64,000 nucleotides of DNA from Candidatus Kryptobacter tengchongensis (GTDB lineage: Bacteria; Bacteroidota; Ignavibacteria; Kryptoniales; Kryptoniaceae): contig FAON01000012.1 of NCBI GenBank assembly GCA_001485605.1, forward strand, positions 186,001 to 250,000, in the 5' to 3' direction. Within the stretch, counting starts at the first letter, position 1; the number at the start of each line of letters is the position of its first letter. The translations under genes and the position numbers were made by a program. A model generated the notes under the pieces. That model was not told where the DNA came from. It saw nothing but the letters and a program-made list of their open reading frames with translations, and did not search any database. Below, in pieces: positions 1 through 7,576 of this stretch.

Positions 1-26
1 ACTTGCAAAATTAATCTGAGGTGAAA

Positions 27-455
27 ATGGCTCGTTTCAAACTTGACCCCGTTCTAAAGGTTCGTCAAATACAGGAAAAAAAATACAAAAAGGAACTTTC
101 GGAGATTAAAGTAATTCGTGAAAATGCCGAAAAATTATTAGAAGACCTTAAAACGGAGAAAATACGACAAATGGAAAATATGGAGGTTGAAGAAAAAATC
201 AAGGCGGTTGATCTTCAAATTCAATATGCCTATTTAAATGCAATCGCTGTTCAAGTTGAAAGGCAAAAGGATATGCTTGAAAAAATTTCCAAAGAAGAAG
301 AGAAAAAGCGTGATATCTTGGTGAAAACGAATCAAAACAAACGAATGATTGAAAAATTAAAACAAAAGTTTAACGAGCAAATTTTAAAGGATTATCAAAA
401 GAAAGAACAATCACTTCTTGACTCAATTTCACACAGAGCAACATTGAACAGGTAA
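27..455 (+). CDS. fliJ: Flagellar export protein FliJ
   Basis: A 143-residue, almost wholly helical and highly charged protein. FliJ is the soluble stalk/chaperone component of the flagellar type III export ATPase complex, acting in the cytoplasm at the base of the motor. The N-terminus (RFKLDPVLKVRQIQEKK) matches the usual FliJ start, the length is typical, and the gene heads a run of motE, fliK, flgD and flgE homologues. I start at the ATG at 27 because an upstream GTG at 21 overlaps the GAGGTG ribosome binding site. The first 19 bases read as the last codons of another gene ending in TGA at 17-19, which could be fliI, but too little is visible to call it. The family assignment rests on length, helicity and context more than on a unique motif. 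Confidence 0.85.
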   Translation: MARFKLDPVLKVRQIQEKKYKKELSEIKVIRENAEKLLEDLKTEKIRQMENMEVEEKIKAVDLQIQYAYLNAIAVQVERQKDMLEKISKEEEKKRDILVKTNQNKRMIEKLKQKFNEQILKDYQKKEQSLLDSISHRATLNR

Positions 456-458
456 TAT

Positions 459-1043
459 ATGGGAAAGTCAATTTTTGGTTACATACTTGGTTTCACTTTT
501 TCTTTTGTGACGATTTTTGAGGGTATGTATGTTCTTTCAAAACTTCATCCCGAACTTTTCAGACCGATCCCAAGTTCAGCCCCTGTTTCGGCGATGATTG
601 ATTCTATCAAAGTTAAAAATGATTCGCTTGGAATTGTATGGGAAGATACAAGCTCAATTGGGTTTGAATATGTTGAAGCATATAAACTTGATAGTTTAAA
701 AAATTTGCATAACAAGACGCTTGCAGAATTGGGGAGGTATAAAGATAGCGTTAATGTGCTTATCAGTATGATCCGTAACCTTGAAATTGAGATGAAGAGA
801 AAAGATTTTCTTATTGAAAAGTTGCAAAAGCAGGCTTCAAGTCAACAGAGTGAAAAAGTTAAATCTTTAGCGAAAATTTATGAGGCAATGGAGCCAGAAA
901 CAGCTGCAAGGATTCTTGAAAATATGTCTGAAGATGAGGCGCTTGCTATCATTTTAAATATGCAAAGACGTCAAGCTGCGAAGATACTTTCCGAACTTAA
1001 CACGAAAAAGGCAGTTAAACTTTCAAAACTTAACGGGAAATGA
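459..1043 (+). CDS. MotE-like flagellar protein with MgtE N-terminal-like domain
   Basis: A 194-residue protein with one N-terminal membrane segment (about residues 5-27), a periplasmic coiled-coil region (about 75-130) and a C-terminal helical domain. The C-terminal domain carries the signature YEAMEPETAARILENM and resembles the FliG/MgtE N-terminal fold. This layout is that of MotE, which in other bacteria stabilises or targets the stator protein MotC or its equivalent, and such proteins are common in flagellar operons between fliJ and fliK. It starts three bases after fliJ and its end overlaps fliK, so it is translated from the same message. No Shine-Dalgarno is visible. The exact role in this lineage is inferred from family and position. 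Confidence 0.78.
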   Translation: MGKSIFGYILGFTFSFVTIFEGMYVLSKLHPELFRPIPSSAPVSAMIDSIKVKNDSLGIVWEDTSSIGFEYVEAYKLDSLKNLHNKTLAELGRYKDSVNVLISMIRNLEIEMKRKDFLIEKLQKQASSQQSEKVKSLAKIYEAMEPETAARILENMSEDEALAIILNMQRRQAAKILSELNTKKAVKLSKLNGK

Positions 1044-2416
1044 ACTTAATTTTAAACAACATATTAAACAATTTCGCCTCAGTTCAAGTTGAGGGAGGTT
1101 CTAAATCCCGTAACGAAATTGCGGAAAATTTTGGTGATATTTTAGGACTTCTTTTAATTCAGCTTTTTGCAAGCGCTGAGAGAAGTGAAGCGAGCTTACA
1201 TCTCATAAACGAAAAATCAGCTGAGAGCGGTGGAGATTCTTGTATTCAAGTTGTGGAGTTAAAGCAGGCAGTGAGTTGCGCCTCAGAATTTAAAGAATTA
1301 ACACAAACCGAAACTCAGAATCATCAAGCCAAGCAAATTGCCGATTTTAAAATTGCAAAAATAGTTCAATTAACAGTTGAGCAAAATAAAATTTCTCAAG
1401 TTTCAGAATTGGTAAACAGGCGTGATGATAGCGGAAATCATAATGTTGTTGAGATGTCGGATAGCAAAACTCAAAAAGCAGGAAACAGTGCCTTGAACTA
1501 TCAGGGGAACGGGCAGATAAACTGTGCTTATGAATCTGTGCCTCTGATCAAGTTTGATATTACGAAATTGAGAAAAGTTAAGATAAATAGTCAGAATGTA
1601 GATGAAAAAAGTAAATGCAATTTTCAAGTTACAGGGTCAATGGGTAGCGAACAGGTGATGATGTTTGAAAAGGAAATTTTTGAAGATAGGCTTGATAAAG
1701 GTTTAAGTTTTGAATTTAAAATAAGTGAAGAGAAATTCACTCCGAAATTGATGAGGCATCAATCTCAAGGTGAAAATGTGAAAGATAACGAGGGAATTAG
1801 CGCAACAATGGAATCTCGGGTTTCGGCTGTTTATAAAAGCGAGCAGATGAATAATAATTTTGAATTTCGGCGCAATTTCAAAGGGAATTATTTAGAGGAT
1901 TCCAAGTTTGAAAGGATGCTTGAAAAAATTAATACGAGAAATTTTGTTGATGTTGATATCAAAGATTTAGATGAGAGAATAGGCGTAGAGAGACCAGTTT
2001 TTCACATAAAGGCTCAAGATATCCCAGAATTTGTTAAAAGTTTTATTTTGAAAAGCAAGGATCTTGAACGAGGGGAGGTTGTTTTGAAGGTTAAACCAAA
2101 AGAGATTGGGGAGATAGTGGTTAAAATTTCGCAAGGTGAAGGTGGCGTAAGAATTTTGTTTGAGGTTAAAAATTACGAGACAAAGCAGATGATTGAGTCA
2201 AGGTTTGATAGTTTGAGGGCAACGCTTGAGTCAAGCAATGTGAAACCAGAAAAGATTGATGTATTGCTTGTGGCTGAAAACTTTGATAGTAATTATAATT
2301 TCTCAAACTCAGAGCGTGAGCAATTTTTAAGGAAAGCAACAAGTAAAAGGAAGGTTTTTGACTCTTTTGAGACAGTTAAAATTTACGGTGGTAGTTTAAT
2401 AGAGGCAATAATTTAA
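1040..2416 (+). CDS. fliK: Flagellar hook-length control protein FliK
   Basis: A 458-residue protein whose first 320 residues are low in recognisable structure and rich in Glu, Lys, Asn and Ser. A compact C-terminal domain follows at about 335-415, with the [18 protein letters not shown] motif typical of the Flg_hook domain. FliK is the exported molecular ruler: the flexible N-terminal part measures the hook and the C-terminal domain switches FlhB from hook to filament substrates. The ATG at 1040 overlaps the stop of the MotE-like gene, a translational coupling arrangement. The gene leads directly into flgD, which it normally accompanies. The N-terminal half diverges too fast to compare by eye, so the call rests on the C-terminal domain and the gene order. 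Confidence 0.85.
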   Translation: MNLILNNILNNFASVQVEGGSKSRNEIAENFGDILGLLLIQLFASAERSEASLHLINEKSAESGGDSCIQVVELKQAVSCASEFKELTQTETQNHQAKQIADFKIAKIVQLTVEQNKISQVSELVNRRDDSGNHNVVEMSDSKTQKAGNSALNYQGNGQINCAYESVPLIKFDITKLRKVKINSQNVDEKSKCNFQVTGSMGSEQVMMFEKEIFEDRLDKGLSFEFKISEEKFTPKLMRHQSQGENVKDNEGISATMESRVSAVYKSEQMNNNFEFRRNFKGNYLEDSKFERMLEKINTRNFVDVDIKDLDERIGVERPVFHIKAQDIPEFVKSFILKSKDLERGEVVLKVKPKEIGEIVVKISQGEGGVRILFEVKNYETKQMIESRFDSLRATLESSNVKPEKIDVLLVAENFDSNYNFSNSEREQFLRKATSKRKVFDSFETVKIYGGSLIEAII

Positions 2417-2430
2417 AGGAGGTGGGAGCT

Positions 2431-3132
2431 GTGGAAAATATCAATTCAATTCAGAATTTTAAAAACATTCCATCATCGGGAAGCAGTGTTCAAAATCCCG
2501 ATAAGGTAATTCTTGGGAAAGACGATTTCTTGAAGCTTTTGATAGCGCAGTTGAATTATCAAGATCCGTTGAATCCTATTCAAAGTGCAGAATTTGCTTC
2601 TCAGCTTGCGCAGTTTAGTTCTGTTGAGCAACTTTATAACATCAATTCAAATCTTTTGAAAAGCATTGATGCAAGTTATGCGACGAATCGTTCAATTACG
2701 AATGCTTTGATTTCAAACTTAATCGGTAAAAAGGTTGTAGTTTATGGAGATGTTTTGAAACTTGAGGCGGGGAATGATATTGAATTTGGATACGAGTTAA
2801 AAGGCGATGCAAGTTCAGTTGAGATTAAAATTTTTGATTCCGCTGGAAATTTGGTTAGATCGTTTAAAGTTGGCGAGAGAAAAAGTGGAAGATATGATTT
2901 CAAATGGGATGGAAAAGACGAGCGTGGGGATCGTTTGAGAGATGGAAATTACACGGTCAAGGTTGAGGCTTTTGATGAGAATGGGAAACCCGTGGTTGTG
3001 AATGTTTACATCAGCGGAACAGTTGAAGGGGTAAGATATAAGCCAGATGGAGCGGTGATTTTAATCGGAGGGGTTGAGTTCGGGATTGCTGACATAATTG
3101 AAATAAAAGACGAAAGGGGAAATGTCAATTGA
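2431..3132 (+). CDS. flgD: Flagellar hook assembly (capping) protein FlgD
   Basis: A 233-residue protein. The N-terminal region has the FlgD hallmark ([18 protein letters not shown], then [11 protein letters not shown]). The C-terminal half is the FlgD Ig-like/Tudor region, with the [18 protein letters not shown] turn. FlgD caps the growing hook outside the cell and is needed for FlgE polymerisation. I choose the GTG at 2431 because the strong AAAGGAGG at 2415-2422 sits eight bases upstream of it. The GTG at 2422 lies inside that ribosome binding site and would only add three residues. It sits between fliK and the TIGR02530-like gene, whose start overlaps its end. Confidence 0.93.
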   Translation: MENINSIQNFKNIPSSGSSVQNPDKVILGKDDFLKLLIAQLNYQDPLNPIQSAEFASQLAQFSSVEQLYNINSNLLKSIDASYATNRSITNALISNLIGKKVVVYGDVLKLEAGNDIEFGYELKGDASSVEIKIFDSAGNLVRSFKVGERKSGRYDFKWDGKDERGDRLRDGNYTVKVEAFDENGKPVVVNVYISGTVEGVRYKPDGAVILIGGVEFGIADIIEIKDERGNVN

Positions 3133-3511
3133 GGTAAATGGTGTAAAAGTCCCGTTTGTTCCTGCTGGTGGAGTTGAAACCCTGAGAAAGGAATCTTCGG
3201 GGATAAAGATTCCTGATTTTGGTTCAAGGTTTGATGAAATTTTAAAGGGTGAGATTGAGAGGGTAAAGTTTTCAAATCATGCTTTGAAAAGGATGGAGGA
3301 AAGGGATGTCAAGTTAAGCGATGAAGAAATGAAGCTTTTGAACGATGCTGTGGTTCGGGCGGAGCAAAAAAATGCAAAAGATGTTTTGATTTTGTTAAGG
3401 GATATTGCGTTTATCGTCAATGTTAAAAACAAAACGGTTATAACTGTGGTTGATGGCGAGAGCATGCGAGAACATGTTTTCACAAATATTGATGGAGCTG
3501 TGATAATTTAA
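3122..3511 (+). CDS. Flagellar operon protein of the TIGR02530 type
   Basis: A 129-residue protein, basic in the middle. The C-terminal half ([20 protein letters not shown], then a strand-rich stretch ending [13 protein letters not shown] and HVFTNIDG) matches the short conserved flagellar operon protein found between flgD and flgE in many bacteria. Its function is not established, although its fixed place suggests a role in hook assembly. The ATG at 3122 lies inside the end of flgD, so the two are translationally coupled. It is followed by about 100 bases with two predicted hairpins before flgE. Confidence 0.8.
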   Translation: MSIEVNGVKVPFVPAGGVETLRKESSGIKIPDFGSRFDEILKGEIERVKFSNHALKRMEERDVKLSDEEMKLLNDAVVRAEQKNAKDVLILLRDIAFIVNVKNKTVITVVDGESMREHVFTNIDGAVII

Positions 3512-3512
3512 A

Positions 3513-3569
3513 GGGGCTGGACCTCAATTGAGGGGGCCCCGCAATCTCGCTGAACGACTGAAGCGAGAT
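3513..3569 (+). promoter_or_regulatory. Paired hairpins in the leader between the TIGR02530 gene and flgE
   Basis: Two stem-loops can be drawn in the 98-base gap before flgE. The first (3513-3540) is GC-rich: GGGGC pairs with GCCCC, enclosing CCTC-AATT-GAGG. The second (3544-3569) is an eight-base-pair stem, ATCTCGCT with AGCGAGAT, around a ten-base loop. The rest of the gap is A-rich and ends in AAAGGAGG nine bases before the flgE start. Neither hairpin is followed by a T-run, so they are not intrinsic terminators. An mRNA-stability or translation-control element for the abundant hook protein is one possibility. The function is inferred; I match it to no known riboswitch. Confidence 0.5.
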
Positions 3570-3609
3570 CTAAAAACAAAAATAAAAAAATTAAAGGAGG
3601 TAATTAGAA

Positions 3610-5661
3610 ATGTCATTCCTAAGGTCGCTGTTTTCAGGTGTTTCAGGGCTAAGAAATCATCAAGTTATGATGGATGTAATCGGCAACAACATTTCAAATA
3701 TCAACACAATTGGATTCAAATCGGCTCGTGTTTCATTTAGTGAGACATTTGCGCAGATACTTCGCGGGGCTACTCAACCCTCTGGGGAATCGGGCGGAAC
3801 AAATCCGATTCAAGTTGGGCTCGGTATGAATATAAGTTCAATTGACACGATTTTCACGCAGGGGAATCTTGAGACAACGGGTCAGGTGACAGATCTTGCA
3901 ATTCAAGGGAATGGTTTTTTCATTGTTAAAAAAGGAGGGAAAAATTATTTCACAAGAGCTGGCTCTTTTAGATTTGATGCGAATGGTAATTTAGTTGATT
4001 CAGCAACTGGTGCGATAGTTCAAGGTAAAATGGCTGATGCATCGGGGCTTGTCCCACCGGGGGCAAAACTTGAAGATATAAAAATTCCCTTCGGTCAAAA
4101 ATCTCCTGCAAAAGCAACATCTGTTATAAAACTTACGGGCAATCTTAACGCTGGTGGTGTTCCAAAAGGTAATATACTTCGTAGCGCACGGCTTTATGCA
4201 GTTGAAGATGGAAATTCAGATGTAAACGATCTCCTTGCAACTGGGAGTGCAAACACAATGATAACCGGGATGATATCTGGCTCAACAACTGTGACGGTTC
4301 AAGATGGAACGAAAGTTAAAACTTATACTTATGTTAGCAAAGATGGTGGAGTTGGGGACGGTAACTTTCATACCTTAAACGATTTAATTAAAGAAATTAA
4401 CAACGATTTCGCAGGTTCATTGTTTGCCTCAATTGATTCACAAGGTAGAGTAGTTTTAACATCAAGTGTTGATCAAACCGTTTTGATATCAAGTAACAAT
4501 CGCAATTTTGAATCAGCTCTTTCGGGGTTAAATGGAAACTATTCTTCAAATTCAAATAAACTTTCGGATAAATTTTCGCATGTTGCGAGAGCGGATGACC
4601 TCTTAATTAATTTAAGAGATGCTCAGGGAAATGACCTTGGGCTTGTCGCAGGTGATACAATTACAATTGATGGTAAAGTTGGCGGTAAAGCAATTTCAAC
4701 TGTTAATTTTTCCGTTAACGCAACATCAAAGTATAAAGATTTTGCTGATGCGGTGAAAAACGCTTTTAGAATAGGCAATCCCAAAGGAGTTGAAATTGAT
4801 CCAGATACAGGATCTCTTGTAATAAATGCAGATGGTGGAAAAGCGTATGAAATCACGGAACTTAACATATCTGCCTCTGGCAGAGATAGATTCAACTCAA
4901 TTTTTGAAAACAAACCTGGCAACTGGCTTGAAGTTCAAAAAGCTGAAGATGTTGAGGTATCAACTACTGTGACAGTTTATGATTCTCTTGGTAATAGGCA
5001 TAACATAACTTTAAAATTTGTAAAGGACGCGACAGTGCCAAATCAATGGTCCTGGACAGCTTCAGTTGCTGGGAAAGAAGTCATAATTGCTGGTGGAAGT
5101 GGTAAAATTGTTTTTAATCAGGACGGCTCAATAAGAAGTTTCTTCTTTGATGATGGGAGTTCAACTTTAAAGATTGATCCCGGTGATAATTCAGCAAAAA
5201 CGCTTGAAATAGTGATTGACCCGGGGAAAATTGGCGAATTCGCTGGAATAACACAAATGGAGGGAACCTCAAGCTTGATTGCTGATCAGGATGGATATGG
5301 GCTTGGGTTTTTGAATACAATTTCTGTGAGTGAAGATGGCAAAATTTTAGGTGTATTTTCAAATGGAACTGTTCGCGTTCTTGCGCAAATTCTTATTGCA
5401 ACATTTAACAATCCAAGTGGATTGGTAAGAGTTGGGGATAACATGTTTGATATTTCTGCGAATTCTGGAGCACCGATAATTGATGAGCCTGGGTCGGCTA
5501 TTCAGTCAAAAGTAATGTCGGGAGTTCTTGAGCAATCAAATGTTGACCTTGCTGAGGAGTTCACACGTATGATAATCGCGCAGCGTGGTTTTCAGGCAAA
5601 CGCTCGGATAATAACTGCAAGTGATGAATTTTTGCAGGAAATAGTAAATTTGAAGCGTTAA
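3610..5661 (+). CDS. flgE: Flagellar hook protein FlgE
   Basis: A 683-residue protein. The N-terminus (MSFLRSLFSGVSGLRNHQ, then GNNISNINTIGFK) is the conserved flagellar rod/hook helix. The C-terminus (MSGVLEQSNVDLAEEFT, then IIAQRGFQANARIITASDE) is the matching helix that packs with it in the polymer core. FlgE forms the extracellular hook joining motor and filament. At 683 residues it is much longer than the roughly 400-residue enterobacterial FlgE; the extra length lies in the central surface domains (about residues 150-450). The start has a strong ribosome binding site (AAAGGAGG at 3593-3600). A clear intrinsic terminator follows at 5669. Confidence 0.95.
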   Translation: MSFLRSLFSGVSGLRNHQVMMDVIGNNISNINTIGFKSARVSFSETFAQILRGATQPSGESGGTNPIQVGLGMNISSIDTIFTQGNLETTGQVTDLAIQGNGFFIVKKGGKNYFTRAGSFRFDANGNLVDSATGAIVQGKMADASGLVPPGAKLEDIKIPFGQKSPAKATSVIKLTGNLNAGGVPKGNILRSARLYAVEDGNSDVNDLLATGSANTMITGMISGSTTVTVQDGTKVKTYTYVSKDGGVGDGNFHTLNDLIKEINNDFAGSLFASIDSQGRVVLTSSVDQTVLISSNNRNFESALSGLNGNYSSNSNKLSDKFSHVARADDLLINLRDAQGNDLGLVAGDTITIDGKVGGKAISTVNFSVNATSKYKDFADAVKNAFRIGNPKGVEIDPDTGSLVINADGGKAYEITELNISASGRDRFNSIFENKPGNWLEVQKAEDVEVSTTVTVYDSLGNRHNITLKFVKDATVPNQWSWTASVAGKEVIIAGGSGKIVFNQDGSIRSFFFDDGSSTLKIDPGDNSAKTLEIVIDPGKIGEFAGITQMEGTSSLIADQDGYGLGFLNTISVSEDGKILGVFSNGTVRVLAQILIATFNNPSGLVRVGDNMFDISANSGAPIIDEPGSAIQSKVMSGVLEQSNVDLAEEFTRMIIAQRGFQANARIITASDEFLQEIVNLKR

Positions 5662-5668
5662 ATCTAAT

Positions 5669-5693
5669 CCCCGCCCTTTGTGGCGGGGTTTTT
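5669..5693 (+). terminator. Rho-independent terminator after flgE
   Basis: A perfect seven-base-pair GC stem, CCCCGCC (5669-5675) with GGCGGGG (5682-5688), encloses a six-base loop and is followed directly by TTTTT. It begins eight bases after the flgE stop and separates flgE from flbD, so flbD is either expressed by read-through or from its own promoter. Confidence 0.9.
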
Positions 5694-5719
5694 GTTAAAA
5701 GCAAATTTAAAGATCAATT

Positions 5720-5944
5720 ATGATTAAAGTAACAAGGTTAAACGGTCAAGAAATCGTCGTTAATGCTGAATTGATTGAATATCTTGAGGCTTCCCCTGAC
5801 ACAATTATAGCTTTGACAACCGGAAAAAAAATTATGGTAAAAGAAAGTGTTGATGAAGTTGTTGAAAAAATAATTGAATACCGTCGCAGATGTTTTCCGT
5901 CTTCATTAATTCCTCCGGTTCGTAAATCCGAGGAAGAGAAATGA
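5720..5944 (+). CDS. FlbD/SwrD-family flagellar protein
   Basis: A 74-residue protein with the FlbD-family pattern: IKVTRLNGQEIVVNAELIEY, then SPDTIIALTTGKKIMVKES, and a charged C-terminal helix. In other bacteria this small protein follows flgE and precedes motA/motB, and the Bacillus homologue SwrD affects flagellar torque. Here it follows flgE across a terminator, and the next gene is convergent, so the usual motA-motB continuation is not present at this locus. The biochemical function is unknown. The family call is firm on length, pattern and position. Confidence 0.82.
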   Translation: MIKVTRLNGQEIVVNAELIEYLEASPDTIIALTTGKKIMVKESVDEVVEKIIEYRRRCFPSSLIPPVRKSEEEK

Positions 5945-5946
5945 CT

Positions 5947-7485
5947 TCACCTTTTTACTTTATATAAAACAGCAGGTGGATTTTCCGAAACCGCAACAGT
6001 TTCAAGGAAAGGTGGTGGGGAAGTGTAATTAAAAAGGGATTCAAAATTTCGGCGGAAATAATATTCAATCCAACTGTAATAGAGATATGATGCGTTTAAC
6101 TTTACTAACTCGGCATAAAGCTCATCATAATTATTCACAAGTGGGAAAGGTTTGAATTCCATATTTAGGTAATAAGCAATGTTAGGTTTTCTTGCAACTA
6201 TTATTTTACCTCTCTCTGAATCTCCAAATTTTGCTTTGAACTGTTCTCTTACATAAAGTATATCAAACGGCTGATTATCAATATCTCTTTTTATCATCTG
6301 AGAAATTTTAGGGAGAGAGATGAGGTTAAGAACTGTGAGAATAATTAACCACCCAAATTTTGTGCGTTCTATTTTCTCCCAGCTGATGATGTAATAACAG
6401 ATTGAAAGGTAGGTTGGTAGAAGGTACATTGAAAACCTTTCGCTATAAAACACAAAGACAAGGACAAGAAAAAATGTTAAGCTCTGGACAAAGTAAGCAA
6501 TTTTTATATTGTCAATTTTACGGTTTATCATTAAAATCAAGCCAAGTATGAACAAAATTGTAAATTGCCATCCACAAAGTTGTGTTAAATCACGCCAAAA
6601 ATGGTCAATTAAATTTAAAAAAGCTTTTTCAATGAAAAGGGCTGGGTCACGCAAGAAAACATCAACGAAAGATTTATATTCTTTTGATGCTTCAAACCAA
6701 AAATTATCCCAGGGGATTTTCCCCTTTGCGTACATTTCATAAGCAATGTTAAGATAATTTCGGTTATAGAAGAATTCACCACGTTTTATATAAGAGTAGA
6801 TTGACCAAGGGAGAAGAAAGGCAAGGTATCCTGAAAGAGCAAAAATTGACCTCAAAATTCCATTCTTCAAGTTTTTGTAATTTAGAATCAAAATCATTAA
6901 TGGCAGACCAACAAGAAGAGAAATTCCATTATACCTTGTCAGATACGCATAGCCCCCGGCAAGACCTGAAAGAAAAAGCAATGTATTTTTATTTTTTGAA
7001 ACCCCGATGATGGCAAAAAACACGGCAGATGAAACGAGAAAGTTGAAAAACATATCTGTCCCACAAACATAGGAGTATCTTAAAAAAGTCGGGTTTAAAA
7101 TTAAGGTAAGTGAAACTGCGAAAGCAATTTTATCATCAAAAATTTTTTTCAGCGTTTTAAAAGTTATAAGAATAACAAGAGATGAAGAGATGGCGGAAAT
7201 GATAAGCCCTGATGTAAATGAATCACCTGTGAAAAGCGAGATCATGGCGACAACTGCAGGATATCCTGGACCTCTAAATTCACCGACATTTACTATACCT
7301 TTTAAGATATTCCGTGCCTCAATTGCATAATCCCAGAAGAAATCAGTTTCTATATCATAATTCCCAACCTTTCTATAGCCAACCGAAAAACTCAAAACAC
7401 CAATAAAATAAATAAATGATATGGCGGATATGATTTTACCAAAGTTCAGCTTTTGAACTTTGATTTCCGCTTTTTGTTTCTTCAT
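5947..7485 (-). CDS. GT-C fold membrane glycosyltransferase (GT39/ArnT-like)
   Basis: A 512-residue polytopic membrane protein with roughly ten to eleven hydrophobic segments. The first external loop after TM1 holds acidic residues in the pattern DIETDFFWDYAIEAR, followed by RGPGYP. That is the arrangement of GT-C glycosyltransferases of the GT39/PMT/ArnT superfamily, where a loop-1 aspartate is catalytic and sugars come from polyprenyl-phosphate donors. A soluble C-terminal tail of about 110 residues is present. Acceptor and donor cannot be told from sequence; envelope glycan or protein glycosylation are both possible. The gene is convergent with flbD and divergent from the GH31 gene, so it is probably monocistronic. 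Confidence 0.75.
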   Translation of the reverse strand: MKKQKAEIKVQKLNFGKIISAISFIYFIGVLSFSVGYRKVGNYDIETDFFWDYAIEARNILKGIVNVGEFRGPGYPAVVAMISLFTGDSFTSGLIISAISSSLVILITFKTLKKIFDDKIAFAVSLTLILNPTFLRYSYVCGTDMFFNFLVSSAVFFAIIGVSKNKNTLLFLSGLAGGYAYLTRYNGISLLVGLPLMILILNYKNLKNGILRSIFALSGYLAFLLPWSIYSYIKRGEFFYNRNYLNIAYEMYAKGKIPWDNFWFEASKEYKSFVDVFLRDPALFIEKAFLNLIDHFWRDLTQLCGWQFTILFILGLILMINRKIDNIKIAYFVQSLTFFLVLVFVFYSERFSMYLLPTYLSICYYIISWEKIERTKFGWLIILTVLNLISLPKISQMIKRDIDNQPFDILYVREQFKAKFGDSERGKIIVARKPNIAYYLNMEFKPFPLVNNYDELYAELVKLNASYLYYSWIEYYFRRNFESLFNYTSPPPFLETVAVSENPPAVLYKVKR

Positions 7486-7576
7486 CGGTTGTTATTTTGT
7501 TTTTCGCTTTTGAATTAATTTAAATTAAATCGGATAGATTCGCAAAATAGTAAGCGCGTTGCAAATAAAATTTACT

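Noticed and set aside
1-26. Tail of fliI
   Set aside because: The bases 2-19 could encode the end of an upstream gene, but six codons are too few to identify it.
3513-3600. c-di-GMP or guanidine-II riboswitch before flgE
   Set aside because: The conserved bases of those riboswitches are not present; only two plain hairpins are visible.
3528-3740. Small ORF across the flgE leader
   Set aside because: It covers the hairpins and the true flgE start in another frame and matches no known protein.
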